The translations under genes and the position numbers were made by a program. Below, one piece after another: positions 23,702 to 32,624 of a stretch of DNA of 39,796 bases (position 1 is the stretch's first letter; every line of letters starts with the position of its first letter). The stretch spans positions 1-39,796 of the forward strand of contig JAZLIS010000116.1 in assembly GCA_045617505.1 (NCBI GenBank). The letters run 5' to 3'. Under the pieces are notes generated by a model that was not told the origin of the DNA, made no database searches, and saw only the letters and a program-made list of their open reading frames with translations. Source of the DNA: Cacconaster sp045617505 (lineage in GTDB: Bacteria > Bacteroidota > Bacteroidia > Bacteroidales > UBA932).

Positions 23702-25087
23702 ATGGCCGACAACAAAGTTATTATTTCACTCGAGGGCGTTTCGAAGTGGTTCGGAGACAAGCAGGTTCTCTCTGACATTAATCTGAAAATCAAGCAAGGA
23801 GAATTCGTTACACTCCTTGGCCCTTCAGGGTGCGGCAAATCCACTACATTAAGATTGATTGCAGGTTTTCTTGAGCCGGATGAAGGCACGATTCTTCTGG
23901 AGGGTCGTGACATTTCCGAGCTGCCGCCTCACAAAAGGCCTCTCAATACAGTTTTCCAGCGTTATGCCCTTTTCCCTCATCTTGACGTATATGACAACGT
24001 AGCCTTCGGCTTGAAACTGGCTCATGTCAATGAGGATGAGATTGTCAAAAGAGTGAAGAAAGCCCTCAAGATGGTCAATATGACCGGATATGAGGACCGT
24101 GACGTCGATTCCCTTTCCGGTGGTCAGCAGCAGCGCGTAGCCGTTGCCAGAGCTATCATCAATCAGCCGAAAGTGTTGCTTTTGGACGAACCCCTTGCTG
24201 CACTGGACCTTAAGATGAGGCGTGATATGCAGCTTGAAATCAAGGAGATGCATAAGAAATTAGGCATCACTTTCATATACGTGACACACGATCAGGAAGA
24301 GGCTTATATGCTGAGCGACACTGTCGTTGTGATGAACAACGGCAAAATTCAGCAGATTGGGACCCCTGTAGATATATACAACGAACCCATAAATCCTTTT
24401 GTGGCCGATTTCATAGGCGAGGCCAATATTCTCAACGGAACGATGATAAAAGACTGCAGGGTCTCCTTTGCAGGCTATGAATTCGACTGTATCGACAAAG
24501 GTTTCGGAGAGAATGTCCCTGTGGATGTGGTGGTCCGTCCCGAAGACCTCCAGCTTTCACGTGAAGAGGAGTGGAACGGCTTGTCGGGAACCGTTACGTC
24601 ATCCACTTTTATGGGAGTTCATCACCAGATTTTCATAGACACCGACTCGGGTTTCGAACTGATAGCCCAGAGTTATGCGAAATATGACGTGGGGGAGAAG
24701 GTGAAGATTACCATACTTCCCGAGAACATTCAGGTAATGCACAAGGAGAGGGTCAGCAACCGTTTTGAAGCCAAGGTTGTCGATGCCACTCACGTCCGGA
24801 TGTTGGGCGAGGAGTTCGAATGCAGGAAGCACTCGTTTCAGGAAGGGGACGAAGTGGTTGCCGAAGTGGAATTCGACAAGGTCGATCTTCAGGACTATCA
24901 GGAAGAGGGACAAATCAACGCAGAGGTCAACTTCATAATATACAAGGGAAACCACTATCATCTCACCGTCATCACGGACGACGGAGACTCAATTTATGTG
25001 AATACTCACGATGTCTGGGACAAGGGAGACCTCGTCGGCGTGAATATCGCTCCCAAGGACATCAAACTGGTTGCTTTGGAGAAATGA
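23702..25087 (+). CDS. potA: Spermidine/putrescine ABC transporter ATP-binding protein
   Basis: PotA powers polyamine import. The 461-residue protein has Walker A GPSGCGKS (40-47), signature LSGGQ (138-142), Walker B VLLLDEP (158-164) and the switch His196. It is some 80 residues longer than Escherichia coli PotA; after the first TOBE-like region comes a second C-terminal beta-rich segment (about 340-461). ATG 23702 is preceded by an in-frame GTG one codon earlier. The stop overlaps the potB start as ATGA. Confidence 0.95.
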   Translation: MADNKVIISLEGVSKWFGDKQVLSDINLKIKQGEFVTLLGPSGCGKSTTLRLIAGFLEPDEGTILLEGRDISELPPHKRPLNTVFQRYALFPHLDVYDNVAFGLKLAHVNEDEIVKRVKKALKMVNMTGYEDRDVDSLSGGQQQRVAVARAIINQPKVLLLDEPLAALDLKMRRDMQLEIKEMHKKLGITFIYVTHDQEEAYMLSDTVVVMNNGKIQQIGTPVDIYNEPINPFVADFIGEANILNGTMIKDCRVSFAGYEFDCIDKGFGENVPVDVVVRPEDLQLSREEEWNGLSGTVTSSTFMGVHHQIFIDTDSGFELIAQSYAKYDVGEKVKITILPENIQVMHKERVSNRFEAKVVDATHVRMLGEEFECRKHSFQEGDEVVAEVEFDKVDLQDYQEEGQINAEVNFIIYKGNHYHLTVITDDGDSIYVNTHDVWDKGDLVGVNIAPKDIKLVALEK

Positions 25088-25854
25088 AGATAAAGCGTTC
25101 TACTTGGAGTCTGCCGTATCTGGTATTCCTTGTTCTTTTCGTAGTCCTGCCATTCCTTCTGGTGGTGATGTATGCCTTTCAGGATCAGTCCGGCTCGTTC
25201 ACACTGTCAAATCTGGCAAGATTCTTCTCTGACGGGGATGCCATCAGGACATTCGCCCTCTCAATGGAGATTGCCATAGAAAATACCGCTCTCTGCATTC
25301 TGATCGGATATCCTGCGGCCTGGATTCTGGCAAATAAGCATTACAACAGAAGCGCCGTAACCATAATACTTTTCATCCTTCCGATGTGGATAAACGCGCT
25401 GATGCGGACTCTTGCGACAGCGGAAATCTTCAACGTGCTCGGTATCAGTCTGGGCAAAGGGACACTTCTTTATGGAATGGTCTATGACTATCTTCCGTTT
25501 ATGATATATCCTATCTATGATGTTCTTCGGAAGATGGACAAATCATACGAAGAGGCCGCGGCCGACCTTGGTGCAAGTCAGTGGCAGGTTTTCCGGAAGA
25601 TAACCGTTCCGCTCTCAATGCCCGGTGTCGTGAGCGGAATCATTATGGTCTTTATGCCGACAGTAAGCACCTTCGCCATCTCGGAATTCCTGACAAACGG
25701 CAAGTTCAAACTGTTCGGTACCATAATTCAGGAGAACATCAATTCGTCAATGTGGAATTATGGAGCGGCTCTCGCCCTGATAATGTTGATTATAATCGGT
25801 ATCACCACGTTCTTTGACAACAAGAAGGAACCGGATGCCAAACTTTCAGTGTGA
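25084..25854 (+). CDS. potB: Spermidine/putrescine ABC transporter permease
   Basis: Inner-membrane permease of the polyamine importer, 256 residues with six predicted helices. The coupling (EAA) loop that contacts PotA reads EEAAADLGASQWQVFRKI. The ATG at 25084 overlaps the potA stop by four bases, so the much longer open frame upstream inside potA is not used. It overlaps potC in turn. Confidence 0.94.
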   Translation: MKIKRSTWSLPYLVFLVLFVVLPFLLVVMYAFQDQSGSFTLSNLARFFSDGDAIRTFALSMEIAIENTALCILIGYPAAWILANKHYNRSAVTIILFILPMWINALMRTLATAEIFNVLGISLGKGTLLYGMVYDYLPFMIYPIYDVLRKMDKSYEEAAADLGASQWQVFRKITVPLSMPGVVSGIIMVFMPTVSTFAISEFLTNGKFKLFGTIIQENINSSMWNYGAALALIMLIIIGITTFFDNKKEPDAKLSV

Positions 25855-26657
25855 TGAAGAGACTATTTGCCAAAATATATATCGGGGTACTCCTTCTTCT
25901 GCTTTACGCGCCCATTCTTCTGATTACCATATTTTCATTTACGGAATCCAAAGTAATCGGCAACTGGACAGGATTCTCCACGCAACTCTATTCTAATGTA
26001 TTCAATGGCGCCACAAACGGTTCAACGACCCTGATAGCGGCTGTTGAAAACACTTTGCTCATAGCTATTGTAGCCGCACTTGTTTCAACTGCAATGGGAA
26101 CTGTCGCGGCAATCGGTATTTTCAATCTGAGGGGAAAGAAAAAGGGAGCTATGAAATTGCTCAACAATATTCCGATGATCAATCCCGATGTCATTACCGG
26201 TGTGTCGCTTTTCCTCCTGTTCGTATTCCTGCACATATCACAGGGATATCTTACGGTTATTCTGGCTCATATTACATTCTGTACACCATACGTGGTGCTG
26301 AGCGTAACGCCCAGACTCTCCCAGATGAACCCCAACATCTATGAAGCCGCGATAGACCTCGGAGCAACGCCCTGGCAGGCGCTCAGGAAGGTACTGATTC
26401 CGCAACTCCGGCCCGGAATGATAAGCGGATTTATCCTTGCCTTCACGATGTCGCTGGATGACTTTGCCGTGACATTCTTCACCCGCGGGTCAATAGGGCT
26501 GGACACTCTTTCAACATACATATACACGGATGCACGCAAGGGTGGCCTCACTCCTGAACTTCGCCCCCTTATGGCAATTATATTCGCCATCATACTCATA
26601 TTCCTTCTGATTATCAATGTCAGACAGGCCAAATCAATCAAAAAGTCAATCAATTAA
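25854..26657 (+). CDS. potC: Spermidine/putrescine ABC transporter permease
   Basis: Second permease of the importer, 267 residues, six predicted helices. Its EAA loop is YEAAIDLGATPWQALRKV, followed by SLDDFAVTFF, a block typical of PotC. ATG 25854 shares its A with the potB stop (TGATG); a GTG one codon earlier is the alternative. Tight overlaps along potABC indicate coupled translation and balanced subunit supply. Confidence 0.94.
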   Translation: MKRLFAKIYIGVLLLLLYAPILLITIFSFTESKVIGNWTGFSTQLYSNVFNGATNGSTTLIAAVENTLLIAIVAALVSTAMGTVAAIGIFNLRGKKKGAMKLLNNIPMINPDVITGVSLFLLFVFLHISQGYLTVILAHITFCTPYVVLSVTPRLSQMNPNIYEAAIDLGATPWQALRKVLIPQLRPGMISGFILAFTMSLDDFAVTFFTRGSIGLDTLSTYIYTDARKGGLTPELRPLMAIIFAIILIFLLIINVRQAKSIKKSIN

Positions 26658-26679
26658 TTAATCTTGCTATTTTCAGAAA

Positions 26680-27978
26680 ATGAAAAGATTTTTTCTGCTT
26701 CTTGCCGCGGTAACGGTGATGTTCAGCGCCTGCAACAGTAACAGGGAAAATGTCCTGAAGGTTTACAACTGGTCCAGTTACATCGATGAATCTGTGATAC
26801 CCGAATTTGAGGAGTGGTATCAGCAGCAGACCGGCGAACCCATTGAAGTGATTTATCAGACATTCGATATCAACGAGACGATGCTTTCCAAGATTGAGAA
26901 AGGTCACGAAGATTTCGACGTTGTCTGTCCCTCCGATTACATCATTGAGCGGATGCTTAATGAGGGTCTTTTGATTCCGCTTGATTTCAAGTCTCTTCCG
27001 GCGGACAAGAATTATATTGAGAACAACCGTTCTCCATATATTCAGGATATGTTCTCGAAAATCAATCCTGAAGTTGATGCAAATGACTATTCCGTGGCGT
27101 TTATGTGGGGCACGACCGGTATTCTCTACAATCCCAAGTTTGTTTCCGACCAGGAGGCGGATTCCTGGGAGATGCTGAAGGCGCCCAAGTTTGAAGGAAA
27201 AATCTTTATGAAGGATGCTCCCCGTGACGTATACGGACCGGTTTTGATTCATCTGAACAAAGAAAAGCTTGCAAGTGGCGAGGTTACTCTCGATGAATTG
27301 ATGCTTGATTCGTCCGATGAGTCCATTGCTGCAGTGGAACAGTATATTAAGGAGTGCCGTGACAATATTGCCGGCTGGGAGGCCGATTTCGGCAAGGAGC
27401 AGATGACCCAGGAGAGGGGATGGGCTTCACTCAACTGGAGCGGAGATGCCGTATGGGCTATCGAAGAAGCTGGCGATATTGGAGTGGAACTGAGATACAG
27501 GGTCCCTTCCGAAGGCAGCAACGTCTGGTTTGACGGATGGGTGATTCCCAAATATGCAAAGAATATCAAGGCCGCAACTTTCTTAATTGACTTTATGTGC
27601 CGTCCCGACATCGCAATCCGCAATATGGACGTGACCGGATATGTCTCCGCAAACGGCGACCTTTCGGTTCTTGAATCGCAGATTGACGAATCGCTCGAAC
27701 CCATCGACGTGAGTTATTTCTTCCCCGGACAGACTGCAGTTCGTGTCAGTCCCGCGTTATATCCTGACAAGGCACTGATTGAGCGCTGCGCTCTGCTGCA
27801 CGACTGGGGGCAGGAGACAACCAAACTGATTGAGATGTGGTCCAGAGTCAAGGGTGACAATGCCAATTCAATGACATTTGTCATTCTTGCCGCAACAGCC
27901 GTTGCCATTGCGCTGATTCTCATCATCCGTCATCGCAGCATCAACCGCCGTCGCAGGAATTACGGCAAAAGACGTTAA
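26680..27978 (+). CDS. potD: Polyamine-binding lipoprotein with C-terminal membrane anchor
   Basis: Substrate-binding component of the polyamine importer. The 432-residue protein opens with a lipoprotein signal (VMFSAC, Cys18) and the PotD block VYNWSSYIDE, then CPSDYIIERM, FMWGTTGILYNP, LNWSGDAVWA and FDGWVIPK, in the usual order. Unusually, about 85 residues beyond the core it ends with a strong hydrophobic helix (about 398-416) and a tail of ten arginines or lysines (417-432). By the positive-inside rule the tail would be cytoplasmic, giving the protein two anchors in the inner membrane. It follows potC by 22 bases and is closed by a terminator. Confidence 0.93.
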   Translation: MKRFFLLLAAVTVMFSACNSNRENVLKVYNWSSYIDESVIPEFEEWYQQQTGEPIEVIYQTFDINETMLSKIEKGHEDFDVVCPSDYIIERMLNEGLLIPLDFKSLPADKNYIENNRSPYIQDMFSKINPEVDANDYSVAFMWGTTGILYNPKFVSDQEADSWEMLKAPKFEGKIFMKDAPRDVYGPVLIHLNKEKLASGEVTLDELMLDSSDESIAAVEQYIKECRDNIAGWEADFGKEQMTQERGWASLNWSGDAVWAIEEAGDIGVELRYRVPSEGSNVWFDGWVIPKYAKNIKAATFLIDFMCRPDIAIRNMDVTGYVSANGDLSVLESQIDESLEPIDVSYFFPGQTAVRVSPALYPDKALIERCALLHDWGQETTKLIEMWSRVKGDNANSMTFVILAATAVAIALILIIRHRSINRRRRNYGKRR

Positions 27979-27997
27979 GAAGTTGTTTTGGACGACC

Positions 27998-28034
27998 AAA
28001 AAAAACCGGCCAATATTTATGACCGGCTTTTTTT
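27998..28034. terminator. Bidirectional terminator between potD and oadB
   Basis: A run of A's and CCGG at 27998-28009 faces CCGG and a run of T's at 28023-28034. The CCGG arms pair and the A/T tracts extend the stem and give a U-tract in both directions. It lies between convergent genes, 19 bases after the potD stop and about 15 from the oadB stop. Confidence 0.8.
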
Positions 28035-28048
28035 GTTGTATGTGTGTT

Positions 28049-29191
28049 CTATCCGAGGAAGCCAAGGAGCATACCTGCCGCAACTGCGCTGCCGATTACA
28101 CCGGCTACGTTGGGGCCCATAGCATGCATTAGAAGGTAGTTCTTCGGGTCATATTCAAGACCGACGTTGTTGGAAACGCGGGCGGCATCCGGCACGGCCG
28201 ATACGCCTGCATTACCGATAAGCGGGTTGATCTTGTTGCCTTCCTTGAGGAAGAGATTGAAAATCTTTACAAAGAACACACCTGCAAACGTTGCGAGGAA
28301 GAATGAGAAAGCACCGATGATGAAAATCTTCACGGATTCCACGCGGAGGAATTCGCTTGCTTGAGTTGATGCGCCTACGGTAACACCGATAAGGATTGTA
28401 ACGATGTCGATGAGCGGGCCGCTTGCCGTGTTGGCAAGACGACGGGTTACACCGCTCTCCTTGAGAAGATTACCGAAGAAGAGCATACCGAGCAGGGGAA
28501 TACCTGAAGGAACGATGAACGCTGTGAGGAGGAATCCGATGACAGGGAAGAGTCTCTTCTCGGTGGGAGAGACGGCTCTGGGCGGCTTCATCCTGATAAG
28601 GCGTTCCTTCTTCGTGGTGAGGAGCCTCATAATGGGCGGCTGAATCACGGGAACCAGAGCCATATAGGAGTATGCAGAGACAGCGATTGCTCCCATAAGG
28701 TTGGGTGCAAGCCTTGAGGAGAGGAAGATGGCTGTAGGGCCATCCGCACCTCCGATTATACCGATTGCACCTGCCTGAGCAGGGTCAAATCCGAGTGCAA
28801 GCGAAACAGCATATGCGCCGAAGATACCAAACTGTGCGGCGGCTCCGATAAGGAACAGCTTGGGGTTGGCAATCAGTGCGGAGAAATCGGTCATAGCGCC
28901 GATTCCGAGGAAAATCAAAGGAGGATAGAATCCCTGCTTGACACCCTGATAGAGGATGTTGAGCACGGAACCCTCTTCATATACACCGACGTTCAGGCCG
29001 GCAAACAGGGGAATATTACCGATAAGGATACCGAATCCGATGGGGACGAGCAGCATCGGTTCCCAGTCCTTCTTTATTGCAAGATAGATGAACACACACC
29101 CGATAATTATCATTATCAGGTAGCTCCACTCAAAGTTTGCAAAACCTGTATAACCCCAGAACTGTTTGAGATTGGTTATGATATTCTCCAT
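28049..29191 (-). CDS. Sodium-translocating decarboxylase beta subunit
   Basis: Membrane subunit that couples decarboxylation of the carboxybiotin carrier to Na+ export. The 380-residue protein has many membrane helices and the family's key segment GGADGPTAIF, whose Asp150 corresponds to the essential Na+-site Asp of Klebsiella OadB, and NAGVSAVPDAARVSN near the C-terminus. With MmdA and the carrier it forms methylmalonyl-CoA decarboxylase. It starts one base after the carrier gene and ends the operon. Conventional names are oadB or mmdB. Confidence 0.94.
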   Translation of the reverse strand: MENIITNLKQFWGYTGFANFEWSYLIMIIIGCVFIYLAIKKDWEPMLLVPIGFGILIGNIPLFAGLNVGVYEEGSVLNILYQGVKQGFYPPLIFLGIGAMTDFSALIANPKLFLIGAAAQFGIFGAYAVSLALGFDPAQAGAIGIIGGADGPTAIFLSSRLAPNLMGAIAVSAYSYMALVPVIQPPIMRLLTTKKERLIRMKPPRAVSPTEKRLFPVIGFLLTAFIVPSGIPLLGMLFFGNLLKESGVTRRLANTASGPLIDIVTILIGVTVGASTQASEFLRVESVKIFIIGAFSFFLATFAGVFFVKIFNLFLKEGNKINPLIGNAGVSAVPDAARVSNNVGLEYDPKNYLLMHAMGPNVAGVIGSAVAAGMLLGFLG

Positions 29192-29192
29192 A

Positions 29193-29639
29193 CTATCCGA
29201 TAACTAACAGAGGTGCTCCTTCAAGTACGGAGTCGCCTTTCTGAACTTTTATTGATTTGATTGTTCCGTCGCAGGGGGCGTCGATGGCATTTTCCATCTT
29301 CATTGCCTCAAGGACGATGACGGTGTCACCTTTCTTTACGGTGTCACCTTCCTTGACATTGAGGCTGAGGATAACACCCGGAAGAGGTGAGTTGAGAACT
29401 TCTCCACCGACGGCACCGGCAGAAGCGGCGGGTTTTGCGACAGGAGCTGAAGCCGCAGGAGCGGCTGCCACGGGGGCGGGACGCTTGACTGCGCTGACAG
29501 CCTTGGGTTTTGCTATCGGTCTTTCGAATTCCACGTTGAAAGGAGTGCCGTTGACTTCAACCTTTGCGGATGTCTCCACGACCTCGTCAATTGCAACGTT
29601 ATAGTCGTTGCCGTTGATTTTGATTTTATATTCTTTCAT
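29193..29639 (-). CDS. Biotin carboxyl carrier subunit of the decarboxylase
   Basis: The 148-residue gamma/carrier subunit shuttles CO2 on biotin from the carboxyltransferase to the membrane subunit. Residues 80-148 are a biotinyl domain with EAMKMEN, biotin on Lys114, flanked by the SPLPGVI and GDTVKKGDTV turns. A flexible Ala/Pro linker (about 48-78) joins it to an N-terminal domain that would dock on the membrane part. Usual names are mmdC or oadA C-terminal domain. Confidence 0.94.
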   Translation of the reverse strand: MKEYKIKINGNDYNVAIDEVVETSAKVEVNGTPFNVEFERPIAKPKAVSAVKRPAPVAAAPAASAPVAKPAASAGAVGGEVLNSPLPGVILSLNVKEGDTVKKGDTVIVLEAMKMENAIDAPCDGTIKSIKVQKGDSVLEGAPLLVIG

Positions 29640-29663
29640 TTTTAGATTCTTAAAGGTTACTGG

Positions 29664-30593
29664 TTACTTTCTCTTGTTGACCTGAGGAGTCTGGCGCAAT
29701 GTGTAAATCTTTGAACTCCAAGGTGAATAGGTGCGGTCTGTATGGCGCTGTGTCACAACGTCACTCTCCTCGTCGTGAGCCTCATTGTCCTCTATGAACA
29801 GGTGAAGTGCCATGGCAATCGCCGCGTATGTTTCAGCGGGGACTTCATCGTAGTTATTCTGCTGATTGGCGGAAGGTGATGATGAAGTCTTGGCCGCAGA
29901 AGATTTCTTGTTTGCGGCTTTGACATTGGCCTTGCCGATGTTCTTGAAGATAAGATAGAGAATAATCAGGGCCAGAAATACGACAGACATAGAAGTCACG
30001 GCCATAATCCATCCGTAAGGGTCCATCTCCTGCATTGACTCGGCTTTGCCGGCCTTGTTGACAAGCATATTGTTTGTACTGGGAGAAGTGGATTCGAGAA
30101 TAGCCCACCCTTCTTCGCTGCCGTCTATGGAACCATCGCCATCAGCAGTACGTCCGAATGAGACGTTTGCCGGAAGGTCGTGGCGGACGGGAATCCGGTC
30201 GATGATGGTCTTGCCGTCACCTTTCAGAATGATGATTTCCTTAGCATTCTCAAGATCGAAATTTACGTGGAATGTGCCGCGGAAAGGTTGGTTGTCAGCC
30301 CAGAAGAGGACATGCTGACGGGGTTTTACCTTCGTGGTGATGTCTCCGCTGGGGATGCGGTACTTTTTCAGATTGTCGGGATCGTCAGTGATGAAGCATC
30401 CTGACAAGTCAACCGTGCCGTAGGATGAATTGAAAAGCTCGAACCAGGAACTCTGCTGTCCGAAATCGTCCTGAAAATCATTGGTGTTGATGACCAGGTA
30501 TTCGTTGATTCGCATTGATTCCTGGCTCTGGGCCGATGCACCCAGGGCAATAGTCAAACCGACAATTGACAGGAATAATTTGATATTTTTCAT
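29664..30593 (-). CDS. OadG-like gamma/delta subunit with N-terminal lamin-tail-like domain
   Basis: A 309-residue protein with two distinct parts. Residues 1-21 are a signal peptide and 27-165 a periplasmic beta-sandwich-like region (RINEYLVINTN, WFELFNSS, VDLSGCFITDD, VSFGRT), the pattern of a lamin-tail domain. A membrane helix follows at 194-216, then a charged linker and a cytosolic tail with AETYAAIAMALHLF and SPWSSKIYTLRQ, typical of the small OadG/MmdD subunit that holds decarboxylase complexes together. Ordinary OadG proteins have about 80-120 residues and no periplasmic domain. Position between mmdA and the carrier supports the assignment. The external domain's ligand is unknown. 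Confidence 0.85.
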   Translation of the reverse strand: MKNIKLFLSIVGLTIALGASAQSQESMRINEYLVINTNDFQDDFGQQSSWFELFNSSYGTVDLSGCFITDDPDNLKKYRIPSGDITTKVKPRQHVLFWADNQPFRGTFHVNFDLENAKEIIILKGDGKTIIDRIPVRHDLPANVSFGRTADGDGSIDGSEEGWAILESTSPSTNNMLVNKAGKAESMQEMDPYGWIMAVTSMSVVFLALIILYLIFKNIGKANVKAANKKSSAAKTSSSPSANQQNNYDEVPAETYAAIAMALHLFIEDNEAHDEESDVVTQRHTDRTYSPWSSKIYTLRQTPQVNKRK

Positions 30594-30612
30594 TTAGTCG
30601 GATCGGTTTGAA

Positions 30613-32175
30613 TTAGAGAGGAAGGTTGTCGTGTTTCTTTGCAGGATTGCTGAGTTTCTTGGTAGAAAGCTGCTCCAGGGCGCGGATGATGCGGAAACGG
30701 GTGTTCCTGGGCTCAATCACGTCATCAATGTAACCGTACTTGGCGGCATTGTAGGGATTGCAGAAGAGGTCGTCGTATTCCTTCTTCTTCGCTGCCTTGA
30801 GTTCGGCCTGCTTTGCAGGATCCTCTTCAGCCTTGAGTTCCTTTGCATAGAGTACTGCAACAGCACCGTCAGAGCCCATAACTGCGATGTTGGCGGTAGG
30901 CCAGGCGTAGTTGATGTCACCGCGGAGCTGCTTGCAGCTCATAACGATGTGGCTTCCGCCGTAAGACTTGCGGAGAGTGACCGTTACCTTGGGAATGGTG
31001 GCTTCGCCGTATGCATAGAGCAGCTTGGCTCCGTGAACGATGATTCCGCCATACTCCTGCTGTGTGCCGGGAAGGAATCCGGGCACATCGACCAAAGTGA
31101 CCACGGGGATATTGAAGGCGTCGCAGAAACGTACGAAACGGGCGCCCTTGCGGCTTGAGTTGATGTCAAGGACACCTGCAAGGTGCTTGGGTTGATTGGC
31201 GACGATACCGACTGCTGTGCCGCCGAAACGGGCGAAACCGACAATCAGGTTCTTTGCGTATTCCTTGTGCACTTCGAGGAACTTGCCGTCATCGACTATG
31301 GCGTTGATGACCTGATACATATCGTATGGCTCGTTCGGACTGTCAGGAATAATTTCATTGAGGAAATCCTCCTTGCGCTCGATAGGGTCGTTCGTGGGAA
31401 CGTATGGCGGCTCTTCCATATTGTTTTGGGGAAGATATCCCATAAGTTCACGGATCACAGCAATCGCATCCTCTTCGTTCTGCGTCGCGAAGTGTGCCAC
31501 ACCGCTCTTCGTGGCGTGAACTGAAGCGCCTCCGAGCTGCTCCTGAGTGACGTTCTCACCGAGAACCTGCTTAACGACTGCAGGGCCTGTCAAGAACATA
31601 TAACTTGTGCCTTCAACCATAATGTTGAAGTCGGTAAGGGCAGGGGAATAGACTGCACCACCGGCGCAGGGGCCGAGGATGGCTGAAATCTGAGGCACCA
31701 CGCCTGAAGCGAGAATGTTGCGTTCGAAGATTTCGGAATATCCGGCAAGGGCATTGACGCCTTCCTGAATACGGGCTCCGCCTGAATCGTTGAGACCGAT
31801 GACGGGCGCGCCGTTCTTCATTGCCATATCCATAACCTTGCATATCTTCATTGCAAGAGTTTCGGAAAGAGAACCGCCGATAACGGTGAAATCCTGTGCA
31901 AATACATAAACCAGACGGCCTGCAATTGTTCCGTAGCCAGTGACTACACCGTCACCCAGATAGGATTTCTTTTCCATACCGAAGTTGGTGCAACGGTGGG
32001 TCACAAACATATCGAACTCCTCGAAGCTTCCTTCGTCAAGAAGCATATTGATTCGTTCGCGGGCTGTATATTTGCCTTTGGCGTGCTGGCTTTCAATGCC
32101 TTTCTCACCGCCACCCATTCGAGCTTTTTCTCTCAGTTCGATAAGCTCTTTTACTTTTTCGAGTTGTGTGCTCAT
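30613..32175 (-). CDS. mmdA: Methylmalonyl-CoA decarboxylase alpha subunit (carboxyltransferase)
   Basis: This 520-residue crotonase-fold protein transfers the carboxyl group of methylmalonyl-CoA to biotin, releasing propionyl-CoA. Motifs include GKYTARERINMLLD near the N-terminus, DSGGARIQEGVNALAGY, the oxyanion-type GPCAGGAVYSPALTD, and in the second half DVPGFLPGTQQE, GAKLLYAYGEA and RKSYGGSHIVMS. The same protein family serves propionyl-CoA carboxylase, but the linked beta and OadG subunits and lack of biotin carboxylase point to the Na+-pumping decarboxylase. The gap from mce is 18 bases. Confidence 0.95.
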   Translation of the reverse strand: MSTQLEKVKELIELREKARMGGGEKGIESQHAKGKYTARERINMLLDEGSFEEFDMFVTHRCTNFGMEKKSYLGDGVVTGYGTIAGRLVYVFAQDFTVIGGSLSETLAMKICKVMDMAMKNGAPVIGLNDSGGARIQEGVNALAGYSEIFERNILASGVVPQISAILGPCAGGAVYSPALTDFNIMVEGTSYMFLTGPAVVKQVLGENVTQEQLGGASVHATKSGVAHFATQNEEDAIAVIRELMGYLPQNNMEEPPYVPTNDPIERKEDFLNEIIPDSPNEPYDMYQVINAIVDDGKFLEVHKEYAKNLIVGFARFGGTAVGIVANQPKHLAGVLDINSSRKGARFVRFCDAFNIPVVTLVDVPGFLPGTQQEYGGIIVHGAKLLYAYGEATIPKVTVTLRKSYGGSHIVMSCKQLRGDINYAWPTANIAVMGSDGAVAVLYAKELKAEEDPAKQAELKAAKKKEYDDLFCNPYNAAKYGYIDDVIEPRNTRFRIIRALEQLSTKKLSNPAKKHDNLPL

Positions 32176-32193
32176 TATCTTCTTCTGATTTAA

Positions 32194-32601
32194 TTATTCA
32201 CCTTTCATACAAAGTTCTGTAAGGACACCCATAGTAGATTTCGGATGAAGGAATGCTATCTTCAAACCTTCAGCCCCGGCGCGGGGAGCCTTGTCAATAG
32301 TACGAATCTCCTTGCTTTCAGCTTCTGCGAGGCAAGCGGCCACGTCATCGGTTGCGAAAGCGATGTGATGAATGCCTTCTCCGCGTTTCTCGATGAAACC
32401 GGCTATTGTGCTTTCGGGGCAGGTGGGTTCGAGCAATTCTATCTTGGTCTGGCCAATCTTGAAGAAAGCGGTCTTTACCTTCTGGTCTGCGACCTCTTCA
32501 ATGTTGTAGCATTTGAGTCCGAGAACTTTCTCGTAATAGGGGATTGCCGTTTCAAGTGACTTTACAGCAATTCCAAGATGTTCAATGTGAGTAAGATTCA
32601 T
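32194..32601 (-). CDS. mce: Methylmalonyl-CoA epimerase
   Basis: Mce interconverts (R)- and (S)-methylmalonyl-CoA, linking the B12-dependent mutase to the decarboxylase. The 135-residue VOC-fold protein has two beta-alpha-beta-beta-beta units. Likely metal ligands are His8 in IEHLGIAV, His79 in EGIHHIAFATDD and Glu129 in GVLTELC. It lies between yebC and mmdA in the same operon, which strengthens the succinate-to-propionate assignment. The mutase genes are not in this window. Confidence 0.94.
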   Translation of the reverse strand: MNLTHIEHLGIAVKSLETAIPYYEKVLGLKCYNIEEVADQKVKTAFFKIGQTKIELLEPTCPESTIAGFIEKRGEGIHHIAFATDDVAACLAEAESKEIRTIDKAPRAGAEGLKIAFLHPKSTMGVLTELCMKGE

Positions 32602-32624
32602 GATACTATCGAGTTATTGTATTG

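Noticed and set aside
24820..25083. 5' extension of potB inside potA
   Set aside because: The extension has no membrane or signal character; the ATGA overlap at 25084 marks the real start.
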